A stretch of DNA of 64,000 bases, taken from positions 3,720,001-3,784,000 of the forward strand of contig CAXXEH010000003.1 of assembly GCA_963677935.2 (NCBI GenBank), in the 5' to 3' direction. The notes beneath the pieces are model-generated. The model was not told the DNA's origin. It saw nothing but the letters and a program-made list of their open reading frames with translations, and made no database searches. Of the stretch, positions 37,267 through 47,153 are shown piece by piece (the stretch's first letter is position 1; each line of letters opens with the position of its first letter). This DNA is from JAAFHB01 sp963677935. GTDB taxonomy: Bacteria > Bacteroidota > Bacteroidia > Bacteroidales > Prolixibacteraceae. Both the position numbers and the translations under genes were made by a program.

Positions 37267-38574
37267 ATGAATTATTTATCTGGAATTTCAACCAGGGCAA
37301 TCTGTGTGTTATCCATGGTTACCTTTATTTTAATTACTGCCGTCAATGGTCAGATTAATATTGCCACAAAATTTCCTGACAGGATTATTCTGAATCCAAC
37401 GCCTGACCCTGCAACCTCAGTTGCAGTGACTTGGCGGACAGATACCACTATTCATACAGGTTTTTGCGAATGGCAACCGGCAACTGACACTAAAATAAAA
37501 GCTGAAGAGAGTATTACGGCCAGAGCCAATACAAAAACGGTCTGTTATCCGTATAAAGATGAACCCACCATTACCTCCAACCACCATTCGTATATTGTGA
37601 AAGGATTAAAGCCTGGTTCGGAATATGTTTACCGGGTAGGAAACGGATCATTTTGGAGCGAATGGTTTGAATTCCGGACACCCTCTTTAAACAATGAACC
37701 TTTCTCCTTTATTTATTTTGGTGATCCTCAGATTGGCTTAAAATCGGAATGGCCGCGTGTAATCAGGAAAGCGTTCCAGCAATGTCCCGATTGCCGTTTT
37801 ATGCTCTATGCAGGTGATCTGATCAACCGTTCGGGGAGAGATTCTGAGTGGGACGAATGGTTTAAAACCTCCTCCTTCCTTTGTGCGATGGTTCCGCAGG
37901 TGATGACACCCGGCAATCACGATTATGCCTCAGCTAAGCTTGATTCCCACTGGAATTCGCAATTTACACAACCGAACAACGGGCCTGCCGGCCTTAAGGG
38001 AACCTGCTTCTTCATTGATTATCCAAATCTGCGGTTAATCTCTATTGACTCGGCAGCAGGTTCAGAACTTGAAGATGAAAAGGGAGTTCCCCTTCAGGTA
38101 CAAAAGGCATGGCTTGATTCTGTCCTCTCAACAAATACAGCTAAGTGGGTAGTGATTACAACTCATCTTCCTTTTTACTCGACCAAAGATAGCCGCGACA
38201 ATCCGCAGTTGCGTAGAAATTTTCAACCCATACTCGAAAAATACAAGGTAGATCTTGTACTTACAGGTCATGACCATTCATATGGTCGTGGCAGGGCTTC
38301 GGATAATCCGTTAATTAAGCCCTCCATTGTTTATGTGGTATCGGTAAGCGGACCGAAACTATACCCTGCAGGCACAAAAACCTGGATGGAAAAGAGTGGG
38401 GGTGATTTACAACTTTTTCAGGAGATATCCATTAATGATAATACGCTTTCCTTTCAGTGCTTCACGGCAAATGGTCATCTTTTCGATGCTTTCCGGATTG
38501 AAAGACAAAAGAGTGGAAAGAAGAGGTTCGTGGAGATACTACCTGTTATGGAGAGGCTGGGAGGAAAACAATAA
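37267..38574 (+). CDS. Secreted purple-acid-phosphatase-like metallophosphoesterase
   Basis: Start at ATG 37267; a TTG six bases earlier is also in frame. The 435-residue protein has a signal peptide (about 1-28). An N-terminal fibronectin-like purple acid phosphatase domain follows (about 38-135: PDPATSVAVTWRTDTT, LKPGSEYVYRVG), then the catalytic domain. Ligand blocks are complete: YFGDPQIG, YAGDLINRSG, PGNHDYA, TTHLPFY and TGHDHSYGRG. The family hydrolyses phosphomonoesters with a two-metal centre. It resembles the 591-residue phosphoesterase at 50908 but lacks that protein's extra N-terminal domain. It stands just before the promoter region of the right SusC/SusD pair and may belong to the same functional unit. 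Confidence 0.88.
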   Translation: MNYLSGISTRAICVLSMVTFILITAVNGQINIATKFPDRIILNPTPDPATSVAVTWRTDTTIHTGFCEWQPATDTKIKAEESITARANTKTVCYPYKDEPTITSNHHSYIVKGLKPGSEYVYRVGNGSFWSEWFEFRTPSLNNEPFSFIYFGDPQIGLKSEWPRVIRKAFQQCPDCRFMLYAGDLINRSGRDSEWDEWFKTSSFLCAMVPQVMTPGNHDYASAKLDSHWNSQFTQPNNGPAGLKGTCFFIDYPNLRLISIDSAAGSELEDEKGVPLQVQKAWLDSVLSTNTAKWVVITTHLPFYSTKDSRDNPQLRRNFQPILEKYKVDLVLTGHDHSYGRGRASDNPLIKPSIVYVVSVSGPKLYPAGTKTWMEKSGGDLQLFQEISINDNTLSFQCFTANGHLFDAFRIERQKSGKKRFVEILPVMERLGGKQ

Positions 38575-39302
38575 GAGGTTCAATGGAATTTGTTGCTCAA
38601 TAACCATGAAAGTGTGCAGGAATTCATTGTGATGTATTTAATTCTTCTGAGGATTTTTTTTAGGTCTCCTATAACTCTGTGGTTATCCCAATTAATCGCA
38701 AAAAAGTAGTTAGGCGGTATTGCAATTCTCTGATTTTATTTTTATATTTGCCTTTATCGCTATCAATCTCTACAGAAAGATAGGCGGTGCCAGCTATTGT
38801 TATTTAACTATATCTACTTAGTCACAACAAAATGTGGCGTTTTGTGAAGTATTATAAATATATTTTATCTTCAAAAAAATCTTTGGTTTTTGCATTTAGT
38901 GTTTTATAGAATATTTATGAAAAGCCATATATGGCTAACTTTATTTTCTAATTAAATCTTATGTTGGATAGATTTTTTTTGGTAGCCTAATTGATTAAAA
39001 TGATGTGAAAAAAGGTCTGATATTTTTTTAATCAGTTCCTGACTGTTTCCCAAAATTTATTAAAAATTAACACTATTGTAATTAAATTTTAACATCAATA
39101 ACAGATTAAATCGGTTTAGCAAAATTCAGAATGTTAAAATATAATGCAGAATGTTAATATTTGATGTAAAATAAGTAATATTCTACAAGGTTGGTTTTTT
39201 TTTTTTTTGAAATCTTTGCCTTAGATGGTACATATTGACAAACATTCCTATTTAGATGTTTGTTTCAATCTGGGTTTTTATAAATAAATAAATTAATTAA
39301 CT
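38575..39302. other. Long AT-rich upstream region of the right susC
   Basis: This 728-base stretch has no credible gene. It contains a candidate promoter at 38720-38750, a second weaker -7-like AATCTTTG at 39211-39218 with TTGG at 39191-39194, and a tandem pair CAGAATGTTAA at 39127-39137 and 39147-39157 (20-base period). A run of about 16 T lies from 39193. The two possible start points would give leaders of about 540 or 80 bases. The direct repeat could be a regulator site. Confidence 0.55.
38720..38750 (+). promoter_or_regulatory. Candidate Bacteroidota-type promoter upstream of the right susC
   Basis: TTG at 38720-38722, a 20-base spacer, and TATATTTG at 38743-38750 match the -33/-7 consensus (TTG and TAnnTTTG) at proper spacing. 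It lies 550 bases before the susC start, so it would produce a very long leader unless it serves something else. Confidence 0.4.
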
Positions 39303-42300
39303 ATGAAAAGAAAAATCTTTCAAATGCTCCTGCTGGGTATGTGTGTTCTTTTTACAAGTAACGCGTTTGCCCAGGTTAAAGTGAGTGGTGTTGTTAAGAG
39401 CTCCACGGGGGAATTACTTCCAGGGGCGACTATCGTGGTCAAAGGGACAACGAATGGGGTAGTTACCGATGTAGATGGTAAGTACAACATAACGGTTCCT
39501 GATGCCCAATCTACTTTGGTGATCTCTTTTGTAGGGATGGAAAGTAAGGAGATTGCCCTAAATGGCAAAACTGTCATTAATATTTCTCTGGCGCCAACAA
39601 GTGTCAGTATGGATGAGGTTGTTGTAACTGCGATGGGTATTACGAAGGCGAAGAAGTCACTTGCCTATTCTGTGAGCGAAGTGAAATCTGATGATCTGGT
39701 AAAGGGTGGACAAACCAACCTTATGAAATCGTTAGATGGAAAAGTGAGTGGTGTGAATCTGACCAGTTTAAGTAGTGATCCTACTTCTTCTGTTTTAGTG
39801 AACATTCGTGGTACTACGGTCCTGCCTTCTGCTAGTGACGCAAATGTTGCTGTCAAAGGTCAGCCCCTTTATGTGGTTGATGGGATTCCTATTGGCAATC
39901 AAACTTTTACACAAAAAAATGGTGTTGATTTCGGAAATATCCTTTCGCAATTAAATCCTGAAGATATTGAGAGTGTCACTGTTCTTAAAGGGGGTAGTGC
40001 CGGAGCTCTTTATGGTTCTGACGGTGGGAATGGTGTTGTCATGATCACAACAAAATCTGGTAAGGGAGGGAAAAAGGGAATTGGCGTATCCTTCTCAACT
40101 TCCGCAACCATGGATTCGCCATATCAATTCCTTGAGGAACAAAAACTATTTGGGCAGGGAGAACGTGCTTATGAGTGGCAATATGACAATACTGACACAT
40201 GGGGTCCGACTCTTGATGGATCTTATACGGGTGATTTCTGGAATACCAAGACTCAGAAATGGGATAATGGTCCAATGACCGCGGCCAAGGAGAATCGAAT
40301 GAAAGCCTATCTGAATACAGGGAGTACCATAACCACCAATGTAAATGTCAGTGGTAATTATGATAAAGGTTCTTTTCGTTTGTCGCTGAGCAATATGGGT
40401 AATAATGGTGTCATGCCCAATACAAAAACGAACCAGAAATCGGTTACAATTGCTTCGGAATATAAGTTGACCGATAAGATTAAAATTTCCACTAATGCTA
40501 GTTATGCTCGTACATACTCTCCTAATAAAGCCAATGTTGCCGGATCCAACAGTGTTTTAAACAGTCTTTTATTCAATTTTCCTGCGAATCTTCAGCCACT
40601 GGCTGATATGAAAAATTACTGGATGACCGGTTTTGAAGGGATTCAAATGAATGGAGCGATTCAGAAGGATAATGGGATTGATAAATCGGAAAATAATCCA
40701 TGGTGGACGACTTATGAAAAGATTAATCGATTCAGCCGTGATAACTTTTTTGGAAAAATGCAATTAGACTGGCAAATCAATAAGGAGTTTGCACTTCTGT
40801 TACGGTCGGGTATGGATAATCAGGTTGATAATTATGAGTATCGTCAATCATTTGGACAGGTAGCAATGGCTAGTAGGGCTACAAGTGGTGATGGGATGTT
40901 TCAGACTGAATTATCAAAGAGTTTATCCTTTAACTCTGACGCTATTCTTTCCTATAACAAAACACTTGGAAAATTTGATATTACCGCTGTTGGTGGGGTA
41001 AACTATGCTTACAATAACTCGAATTCATATGCAATTTCTGCCAATGCCCTAAACGTTCCAGGATTATTCCAAATGAGTAATGCTTTCCCAGGGAAATTGG
41101 CGATTACACAGACTGCTAATGGTACAAATGGTTACGGTTGGGGTGCTGGTCCTTCTTATAGTGTTTATGGAACTGCAGATATTGCCTGGAGCAAACAACT
41201 CTTTTTAGGTGTGACTGGTCGTAACGACTGGAAAGGGAATTTGCCCGAAGAAAAAATAAATTACTTTTATCCGTCAGTTTCTCTTTCATGGATTGCATCT
41301 GAAACCTTTAAACTTCCTGAATCAATTAATTTATTAAAAATACGTTTAGGATTAGCTAATGTAGGTAATGGGTTAACCAAACAACGCGCTGTAGATAGAT
41401 ATGCCTTCGAGTCACCTGACTGGTCCAGCACGGTAAAAACTGCCAATATTAGTGCATCTTTGGTTGATCCAAATATTAAGCCGATGCAGTCAATTACTAA
41501 AGAGGCAGGTATTGACCTTTGGATGTTAAATAAACGGATTATGTTTGATTTCACCTACTTCCAGAAAGATCAGAACAATCAGCTCGGAGATATTCCTGTT
41601 GTTCAGGGAACTGGTTTCACGGGGATGACCACGAATATCGGCGATGTCAGAAGTAAAGGTTTCGAATGGGGATTAACGATTAATCCTGTCAGAACAAACG
41701 ACTGGAACTGGGATTTTACAGCTACTTTTACTCACTACCTGGCACATATTCAGCGTTTGTCTCCAAAATTTGCCCCTGCAGGCTATATCTTTGCCGGATA
41801 TGGCTCAAATATGACAGTTAAAATTGCGGAAGGGGAAGAAATTGGAAACCTTTATGAACAGTGGCCAATCGTTCGTGTACAATCAGGCAAATATGCAGGA
41901 ATGGCCCTTTTGGATGGCGAGGCTGGTGAATTCCAAAGATCCTCTAACGAAAAGGATCGTGCACAGTTGGGAAATTACAACCCGAAGTACATGATGGGTT
42001 TTAACACAACAATAACGTACAAAAGAGTTTCATTAAATTTGGTTGGAGCACTTCGTATGGGTGGTAAATATATTTCAGTAAATCAGAAATATATGGACTC
42101 TAATGGTCGGTCTATGGAATCTTTGGGTTCAGGTCCAGATAATGCATTATGGAGTGGTGGTCGTACAGCTGCTTTTGGTGGTCATCCATGGCCTGTGGCT
42201 GGTTCAAGTATTTATGAAGCGATCAATAATAACAATGATGGTCAACGTACAGATTTAGTTGCAGATGCTGGTTATGCAAAGGGAGTATTTCTTAATCCGA

Positions 42301-42680
42301 ATTTCTCAGGAACGACTCCTACCGATGCAGATTATATTGTTAATGGCGCCGATTTAAAGAATACCTTCTATCAGTTTGCTTATAACAGTTGGGGCGATTG
42401 CGTTTGGAATTTTTCATCAACTAGGGTTTACGATGCAACTAATTTTAAATTAAGAGAAGTTTCATTGACCTATTCTCTTCCAAATTCAGTTACCAGTAGA
42501 CTAAAGGTAAATAATGTAACTATCTCCTTGATTGGAAGGAATGTCTTCCAATGGAATGCTTCAGGACGTCACGAAGACCCGGAATCTGCTTTTGATGGAA
42601 CGGGCACTGACCAGGGTGTATTAAGGGCGACATTACCAAGTATTCGTTCTCTTGGATTTAAACTTGGTTTTGATTTTTAA
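39303..42680 (+). CDS. SusC/RagA-type TonB-dependent transporter (right locus)
   Basis: A 1125-residue outer-membrane transporter with signal peptide ending SNAFAQ. The order is a CarboxypepD-regulatory-like domain (about 26-100: GVVKSSTGELLPGATIVV, DVDGKYNITVPDAQST), a TonB-box-like region (SMDEVVVTAMGITK), the plug (MKSLDGKVSGVNL, LYVVDGIPIG, VLKGGSAGALYGSDGGNGV) and a barrel ending LGFKLGFDF. No STN domain. The domain just after the signal is very like that of the left SusC, but the barrels differ widely, as expected for different cargo. It pairs with the SusD gene 35 bases downstream. The codon mix appears slightly more AT-rich than in the enzyme genes, which can accompany high expression. 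Confidence 0.95.
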   Translation: MKRKIFQMLLLGMCVLFTSNAFAQVKVSGVVKSSTGELLPGATIVVKGTTNGVVTDVDGKYNITVPDAQSTLVISFVGMESKEIALNGKTVINISLAPTSVSMDEVVVTAMGITKAKKSLAYSVSEVKSDDLVKGGQTNLMKSLDGKVSGVNLTSLSSDPTSSVLVNIRGTTVLPSASDANVAVKGQPLYVVDGIPIGNQTFTQKNGVDFGNILSQLNPEDIESVTVLKGGSAGALYGSDGGNGVVMITTKSGKGGKKGIGVSFSTSATMDSPYQFLEEQKLFGQGERAYEWQYDNTDTWGPTLDGSYTGDFWNTKTQKWDNGPMTAAKENRMKAYLNTGSTITTNVNVSGNYDKGSFRLSLSNMGNNGVMPNTKTNQKSVTIASEYKLTDKIKISTNASYARTYSPNKANVAGSNSVLNSLLFNFPANLQPLADMKNYWMTGFEGIQMNGAIQKDNGIDKSENNPWWTTYEKINRFSRDNFFGKMQLDWQINKEFALLLRSGMDNQVDNYEYRQSFGQVAMASRATSGDGMFQTELSKSLSFNSDAILSYNKTLGKFDITAVGGVNYAYNNSNSYAISANALNVPGLFQMSNAFPGKLAITQTANGTNGYGWGAGPSYSVYGTADIAWSKQLFLGVTGRNDWKGNLPEEKINYFYPSVSLSWIASETFKLPESINLLKIRLGLANVGNGLTKQRAVDRYAFESPDWSSTVKTANISASLVDPNIKPMQSITKEAGIDLWMLNKRIMFDFTYFQKDQNNQLGDIPVVQGTGFTGMTTNIGDVRSKGFEWGLTINPVRTNDWNWDFTATFTHYLAHIQRLSPKFAPAGYIFAGYGSNMTVKIAEGEEIGNLYEQWPIVRVQSGKYAGMALLDGEAGEFQRSSNEKDRAQLGNYNPKYMMGFNTTITYKRVSLNLVGALRMGGKYISVNQKYMDSNGRSMESLGSGPDNALWSGGRTAAFGGHPWPVAGSSIYEAINNNNDGQRTDLVADAGYAKGVFLNPNFSGTTPTDADYIVNGADLKNTFYQFAYNSWGDCVWNFSSTRVYDATNFKLREVSLTYSLPNSVTSRLKVNNVTISLIGRNVFQWNASGRHEDPESAFDGTGTDQGVLRATLPSIRSLGFKLGFDF

Positions 42681-42715
42681 TTGCTGACTTTCATTGAATA
42701 AAAAATATAAAAAAT

Positions 42716-44377
42716 ATGAAATCAAATATAACAAAAGCGCTTGCAATTCTTTTACTTCTGGGGGCTTTCTCTTGTAGTAAAGATGATCTAAGGCAGTACG
42801 ATGCGCTTCAGCAGAAAAATGCGGTGGAGTCATTAAATGACCCTTACCTGTTATCGTCTATCATTAAGAAATCCTCTCTGTTTTATCAGGATATGGGTTT
42901 TGGTGCAAGCAAACTTCCAGGTGCGGTTCAGCACATGGAACGAAATTACCAGGGTGGTGATAACACTTATCAGGGATTTAAGCAACTTACAACAGACATG
43001 TATACAGCGATGGATATCTTGAAGTTTATTGATGCATCAATTAAACTTGCAGATGCCCGTGGTTCAAAAGTTCATGTGGGTATTTTTACCACTTTCCGTG
43101 TTTTATTATTCTCTTTTATGACCGACTTTTATGGCGACGTTTATTACAGTCAGGCTTTGAAAGGTCGCGAGGGAATCCTTTATCCGGAATATGACAAACA
43201 GGCCGATATTTACACTGGACTTTTAAAAGAACTTGACACTGCTAATGCAGATATTAGCAGTGGATCAGAGACTATTAGTCCAACGTATGACCTTATGTTT
43301 GGCGGCGATAAAACTCAATGGGTGAAATTTTGCAATTCTTTAAAATTACGATTACTAATGCATGCATCAGCAAAATTGTCTGATGCAGGTACTCGAATTG
43401 CCGCTGTTGCTGCAGCTCCCTTATTAACCGCATCTTCCGATTTAAATGCATCCATCGCTTACGTAGGAACTATTGCAGGGAACTCATGGATTGGAGGCCC
43501 CAACAACTGGGGGAATGGTGGTGAATTTGAAAGAAGAAGGCCCAGCAAGACCTTTGCTGATAAGTTGTCTGCATTAAATGATCCCCGTGAATTAGTTTGG
43601 TTTGCACCCATCGAAAATCCATGGACAACCGACCCTGCAAAACAAGGGCTTACCTTTGTTACAACAGATCCTAACGGATATACCTATTCTTCGACATGGG
43701 AGTATATCAATTATGTAAATCCTGATCCCGTGATTGAGGCGCTAAGAGTTGCTCAGAAGGTAAATATACTTGATAAAGATGTTGTTTATGCGGGATTTAT
43801 TGCAGGTATGAATGGTGACTTTAAAAATGGTAATGGTCACTGGAACACCGCTGCAGGTGGTGCTTATGGAAATTTCAAGGTATCTAAATATTCAAAATTA
43901 TTCCAGCAAAATGCTCATGCTTTGTTAAGAGCTCAGATTATGAACAAGGATGAGGTGAACTTTAATCTTGCAGAAGCAGCAGTTAAAGGATATATTACCG
44001 GTAGCGCTGACACCTATTACAGGGCTGGCATTACCGCATCTATGCAACGTTGGGGAATTGGCGCTGCCGCTATCGCAACTTATCTGGCACAGTCGAGCAT
44101 TGCGTTACCAGGTGATAATCCGGGCAAGCTTGCTAAGATTGCCGAGCAGAAATGGATCGCACTGTTTACTGTAGCCTCTGAAGCTTATCTTGATTTGCGC
44201 AGAACAAGATTGCCAAATATTTTCAGTGCTGGTTTGTTGGGTACTTACACTTTCCCAAATCGTTATCGTTATCCAGGGAATGAGTTAGGTCAGAACGTAA
44301 CTGCTTACAATAAAGGCGTTGCAACATTAGTACCTGCTGTTGACGATGAATTCTCTAAGATGTGGTTATTGCAATAA
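42716..44377 (+). CDS. SusD/RagB-like lipoprotein (right locus)
   Basis: A 553-residue lipoprotein with a signal ending GAFSC (Cys20). It shows the SusD-type helical pattern: FRVLLFSFMTDFYGDVYYSQAL, KWVKFCNSLKLRL-like helix (here QWVKFCNSLKLRLLMHAS) and a C-terminal VASEAYLDLRRTRLPN. It has the same length as the left SusD but is clearly diverged. It forms the surface lid of the adjacent SusC transporter. A strong intrinsic terminator follows 32 bases after its stop codon. The glycan is not known; downstream genes point to a mannose-containing or otherwise modified glycan. Confidence 0.93.
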   Translation: MKSNITKALAILLLLGAFSCSKDDLRQYDALQQKNAVESLNDPYLLSSIIKKSSLFYQDMGFGASKLPGAVQHMERNYQGGDNTYQGFKQLTTDMYTAMDILKFIDASIKLADARGSKVHVGIFTTFRVLLFSFMTDFYGDVYYSQALKGREGILYPEYDKQADIYTGLLKELDTANADISSGSETISPTYDLMFGGDKTQWVKFCNSLKLRLLMHASAKLSDAGTRIAAVAAAPLLTASSDLNASIAYVGTIAGNSWIGGPNNWGNGGEFERRRPSKTFADKLSALNDPRELVWFAPIENPWTTDPAKQGLTFVTTDPNGYTYSSTWEYINYVNPDPVIEALRVAQKVNILDKDVVYAGFIAGMNGDFKNGNGHWNTAAGGAYGNFKVSKYSKLFQQNAHALLRAQIMNKDEVNFNLAEAAVKGYITGSADTYYRAGITASMQRWGIGAAAIATYLAQSSIALPGDNPGKLAKIAEQKWIALFTVASEAYLDLRRTRLPNIFSAGLLGTYTFPNRYRYPGNELGQNVTAYNKGVATLVPAVDDEFSKMWLLQ

Positions 44378-44409
44378 TCACTTTGGGAATACTACAATAG
44401 AAATAAAGG

Positions 44410-44445
44410 GGTGCTGTTGATTAATTTGACAGCACCTTTTTTTTT
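44410..44445 (+). terminator. Intrinsic terminator after susD (right locus)
   Basis: A perfect 8-base stem, GGTGCTGT (44410-44417) and ACAGCACC (44429-44436), with an 11-base loop is followed by nine T (44437-44445). It lies between susD and the first propeller gene. Confidence 0.88.
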
Positions 44446-44483
44446 ATTAGAATTGAGTTATATTTCATAACAGATCTATAGAA

Positions 44484-46721
44484 ATGAAAATGAAAATCCG
44501 ATTTATTGCACTCTTATCCCTATTACTTGTTATCTCTTCCCATGCGAAGCCGGGGAAATCCCCAAACCCGGTCTTTATGGATGTGCCATTTAACCAGGAT
44601 TATAGTATAAAATATTATTCAAATAATGAAGAAGGTCAGCTGATTAAAGCTTTTTCAGACCGTAATGGAGTCATCCAGATATTGTCCTCTGACGGTTTGT
44701 TAAAGCCTTATGCCGGTGCCTTTCTTTATCCTGGGACCGTTGTTAAGGAGGGATTATACCGTCCGATGGGGGATAAAAAGATTACCGATATGGGTGTTTT
44801 CGAACATCAGTTTGTTTACCTGGACCATCAGGCGGTCTTAAGCAATGCCTGGGCCGGAAAACTGTTTTCCAGACATGAAATGGCTGAAGCCAGTGTATTT
44901 GCAGTCGGGGCCGATTTTATCTCACTCGTTGGGGCCGGCAATCATCTAAAGTACATTAATAAAGATTCTCAGACCATTTGGTCCGGGAAATTTTCCGATG
45001 AAATCATCGATATCCGATATGCTCCTGAAGCCGGGTCATTCTGGATTTTAGGAAGTAAATCATTGGCTATGTTTTCATCAAAAGAGAAAAAACTCACTAC
45101 TATTTTTGAAGGTGCTGATTTTACCTCATTCGATCTGTGTGATAAAAGTACTAAAACCATCATCGGAACTAAGAACGGATATCTTGAGATCAATAATGCT
45201 ACAGGAAAGCAGGTTGGTGAAATTCACCGTAAAGTTCCTTGTCCTGAAATTACCTGCGTAAAGGTGATTGATGGAAAGGTCTGGTTCGGATCAACTTTTG
45301 GAGCATTTATGCTGCGTGAGGACGGGAAGTATAATTATTACAATGGCGAGAGGTGGCTGCCCGGCGATCAGGTGAAATATATTTCGGAAGGGCCCGATAA
45401 CTCGGTATTGGTATTGACCAATAAAGGATTGGGTCAGATCTGTTTCAAACAAATGACACTCGCGGAGAAGGCAACCTATTTTGAGAAGCAGGTACGCGAC
45501 CGCCATATCCGTAATGGATTTAATTCTTCGATAGAGGGAATGAAGGATGGGAATATTTCAACCGGATATGTTAAAGACTCTGATAATGATGGTTTATGGA
45601 CATCGATGTACCTGGGTGGCGAAATATTCAGGTACGCTGTAACCAAATCGGATGAGGCGCTACAAAATTGTGAGGAGTCGCTCGATGCGATGGAACGGCT
45701 TTATACGATTAATTCCAATCAGGTAGGTTTTCCGGCACGATCATTTGAACGACGGGGCGATATGTCCAGATTATCTGATCATGACAGATGGAAACATGCC
45801 AAAGATCCTGAATGGGACTGGAAAGCAACCACAAGCAGCGACGAGGCAATTGGTCATATTTTTGCTTTGGGGGCAATGGCTGAACTGATTGATAAAGAGC
45901 CGATGAAATCAAGGGCTATTCACCTGATCGATATTCTGATGCAGCACATCGTCGATCATGATTTGTACCTGGTTGATTGGGATGGTAAACCCACCACCTG
46001 GGGCCGATGGAACCCTGAATATGTCAATGCACGTTCGATAATTGTTGGTGACCGGAAGATCTGTTCATCCAATATTACTTCAATGTTGCAAACCGCCTAT
46101 CATTTTACGCATAAGGAGATTTATAAGAAGAAAGTGCTGGAATTATTGTATAAAAACGGATATCTCGAAAACCTGATGCGACCCATGAAATCGATTGGAA
46201 AAGCGCCTGCTAATGCAGACGAACTCAGCAAAGAGCTTTCAACAGAGTGGAATCACTCCGATGATGAGATGTACTTTCTTGGTTACTGGGGTTTATACCG
46301 CTATGCCTTAAACGAAGAGCTGAAATCTAAGTTTAAAGCTTCAATTATTGACCATTGGGAGATTGAAAGGCCGGAAAAGGAAGGTGCCTGGAATATCTTT
46401 ACAGCCATGACAACCAACAATTTTGATTTGAAAGAGGCAATCTGGTATTTGCAGGAGCATCCGTTGGATCTGATCAACTGGGATATCATGAACAGTCATC
46501 GTAAAGATATTGAAATGATTGCTCCGAATTTCAGACAACAGACGCTTACGGAGGTTTTGCCTCCTGATGAAAGACCTGTCCAGCGGCATAATGGAAATAT
46601 GTTCAACATCGATAAGAAGGGCGGCAACGGAACAGGCGAGGAGAGTGCCGGAGATATCTGGTTATTGCCTTACTGGATGGGAAGGTACCTGGGCGTGATC
46701 AGCGCACCGGTGAAAAAATAG
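44484..46721 (+). CDS. Secreted propeller plus helical-toroid protein, paralogue 1 of 3
   Basis: A 745-residue exported protein (signal peptide about 1-21). Residues about 30-325 have repeated blades like those of two-component-regulator propellers (VWFGSTFGAFMLREDGKYNYY, NSVLVLTNKGLG). Residues about 335-745 are helix-rich with conserved acidic and aromatic motifs that suggest an (alpha/alpha) toroid: DSDNDGLWTSMYLGGE, TTSSDEAIGHIFALG (about 449), DWDGKPTTWGRWNPEY, ERPEKEGAWN and GDIWLLPYWMGRY near the end. These motifs recur in the genes at 48661 and 55970. I do not recognise a named family. The architecture suggests a glycosidase or lyase whose propeller binds glycan. It follows the SusCD terminator by 38 bases. 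Confidence 0.75.
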   Translation: MKMKIRFIALLSLLLVISSHAKPGKSPNPVFMDVPFNQDYSIKYYSNNEEGQLIKAFSDRNGVIQILSSDGLLKPYAGAFLYPGTVVKEGLYRPMGDKKITDMGVFEHQFVYLDHQAVLSNAWAGKLFSRHEMAEASVFAVGADFISLVGAGNHLKYINKDSQTIWSGKFSDEIIDIRYAPEAGSFWILGSKSLAMFSSKEKKLTTIFEGADFTSFDLCDKSTKTIIGTKNGYLEINNATGKQVGEIHRKVPCPEITCVKVIDGKVWFGSTFGAFMLREDGKYNYYNGERWLPGDQVKYISEGPDNSVLVLTNKGLGQICFKQMTLAEKATYFEKQVRDRHIRNGFNSSIEGMKDGNISTGYVKDSDNDGLWTSMYLGGEIFRYAVTKSDEALQNCEESLDAMERLYTINSNQVGFPARSFERRGDMSRLSDHDRWKHAKDPEWDWKATTSSDEAIGHIFALGAMAELIDKEPMKSRAIHLIDILMQHIVDHDLYLVDWDGKPTTWGRWNPEYVNARSIIVGDRKICSSNITSMLQTAYHFTHKEIYKKKVLELLYKNGYLENLMRPMKSIGKAPANADELSKELSTEWNHSDDEMYFLGYWGLYRYALNEELKSKFKASIIDHWEIERPEKEGAWNIFTAMTTNNFDLKEAIWYLQEHPLDLINWDIMNSHRKDIEMIAPNFRQQTLTEVLPPDERPVQRHNGNMFNIDKKGGNGTGEESAGDIWLLPYWMGRYLGVISAPVKK

Positions 46722-46760
46722 GGGAATTTTATCTGAAATAGAAAATTGGTATATACGAAA

Positions 46761-46777
46761 TGGGTTTAATCAACCCA
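46761..46777 (+). terminator. Weak hairpin downstream of propeller paralogue 1
   Basis: TGGGTT (46761-46766) and AACCCA (46772-46777) form a 6-base stem with a 5-base loop, 39 bases after the stop codon. Only a short CTTT follows, so termination would be weak. Confidence 0.3.
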
Positions 46778-46785
46778 CTTTATAA

Positions 46786-46962
46786 AAGTTTTCATGGGTT
46801 CTGATATTGTTGTATTCCCCTGAACTATTGTTTTATCAAAACGGAGAAGCCTATGATGTTGCAATTGACAGGAATATCCCGGTTCAGAAATTAAAATACA
46901 AAGTCTTGCGAAAAAAACAGAGCGGTGATCGACAACGGCTGGAATGGATAACGATAAAATAA
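46786..46962 (+). pseudogene. Possible gene remnant, unknown
   Basis: This 58-codon open frame has no ATG near its start and ends at TAA 46960-46962. Its last part reads like a real protein tail (LLFYQNGEAYDVAIDRNIP, then a Lys/Arg-rich end closing EWITIK). It may be the C-terminal scrap of a lost gene between propeller paralogue 1 and the FAD oxidoreductase. Family not recognised; chance is not excluded. Confidence 0.3.
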
Positions 46963-47008
46963 GACCTTAAAAGGTTTTTAGGGGTACAATAAATTGTTAT
47001 TTTTATAA

Positions 47009-47117
47009 GGTGCAGAGCACCGGAATATTGGTGCAAATAGATTTGATGTTACGGTGTGCTGCACCTTCCCCGTCTTCAATCAGCGTTATTGCTATAAATA
47101 TTTTGCGGCTCTGCCGC
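47009..47117. repeat. Complex palindromic intergenic repeat
   Basis: Arms GGTGCAGAGCACCG (47009-47022) and CGGTGTGCTGCACC (47052-47065) are inverted with 12 of 14 matches. GCGGCTCTGCCGC (47105-47117) forms a further small hairpin. AATATT-containing flanks appear in opposite orientation beside the two hairpin blocks. The element occupies most of the spacer just before the FAD oxidoreductase gene. Confidence 0.65.
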
Positions 47118-47153
47118 TCCCTGGCTTCAAAAACAGTATTAAATTTGAATCAA

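Noticed and set aside
47010..47153. Earlier start for the FAD oxidoreductase
   Set aside because: This part is palindromic repeat DNA; the Tat signal starts at 47154 or 47166.
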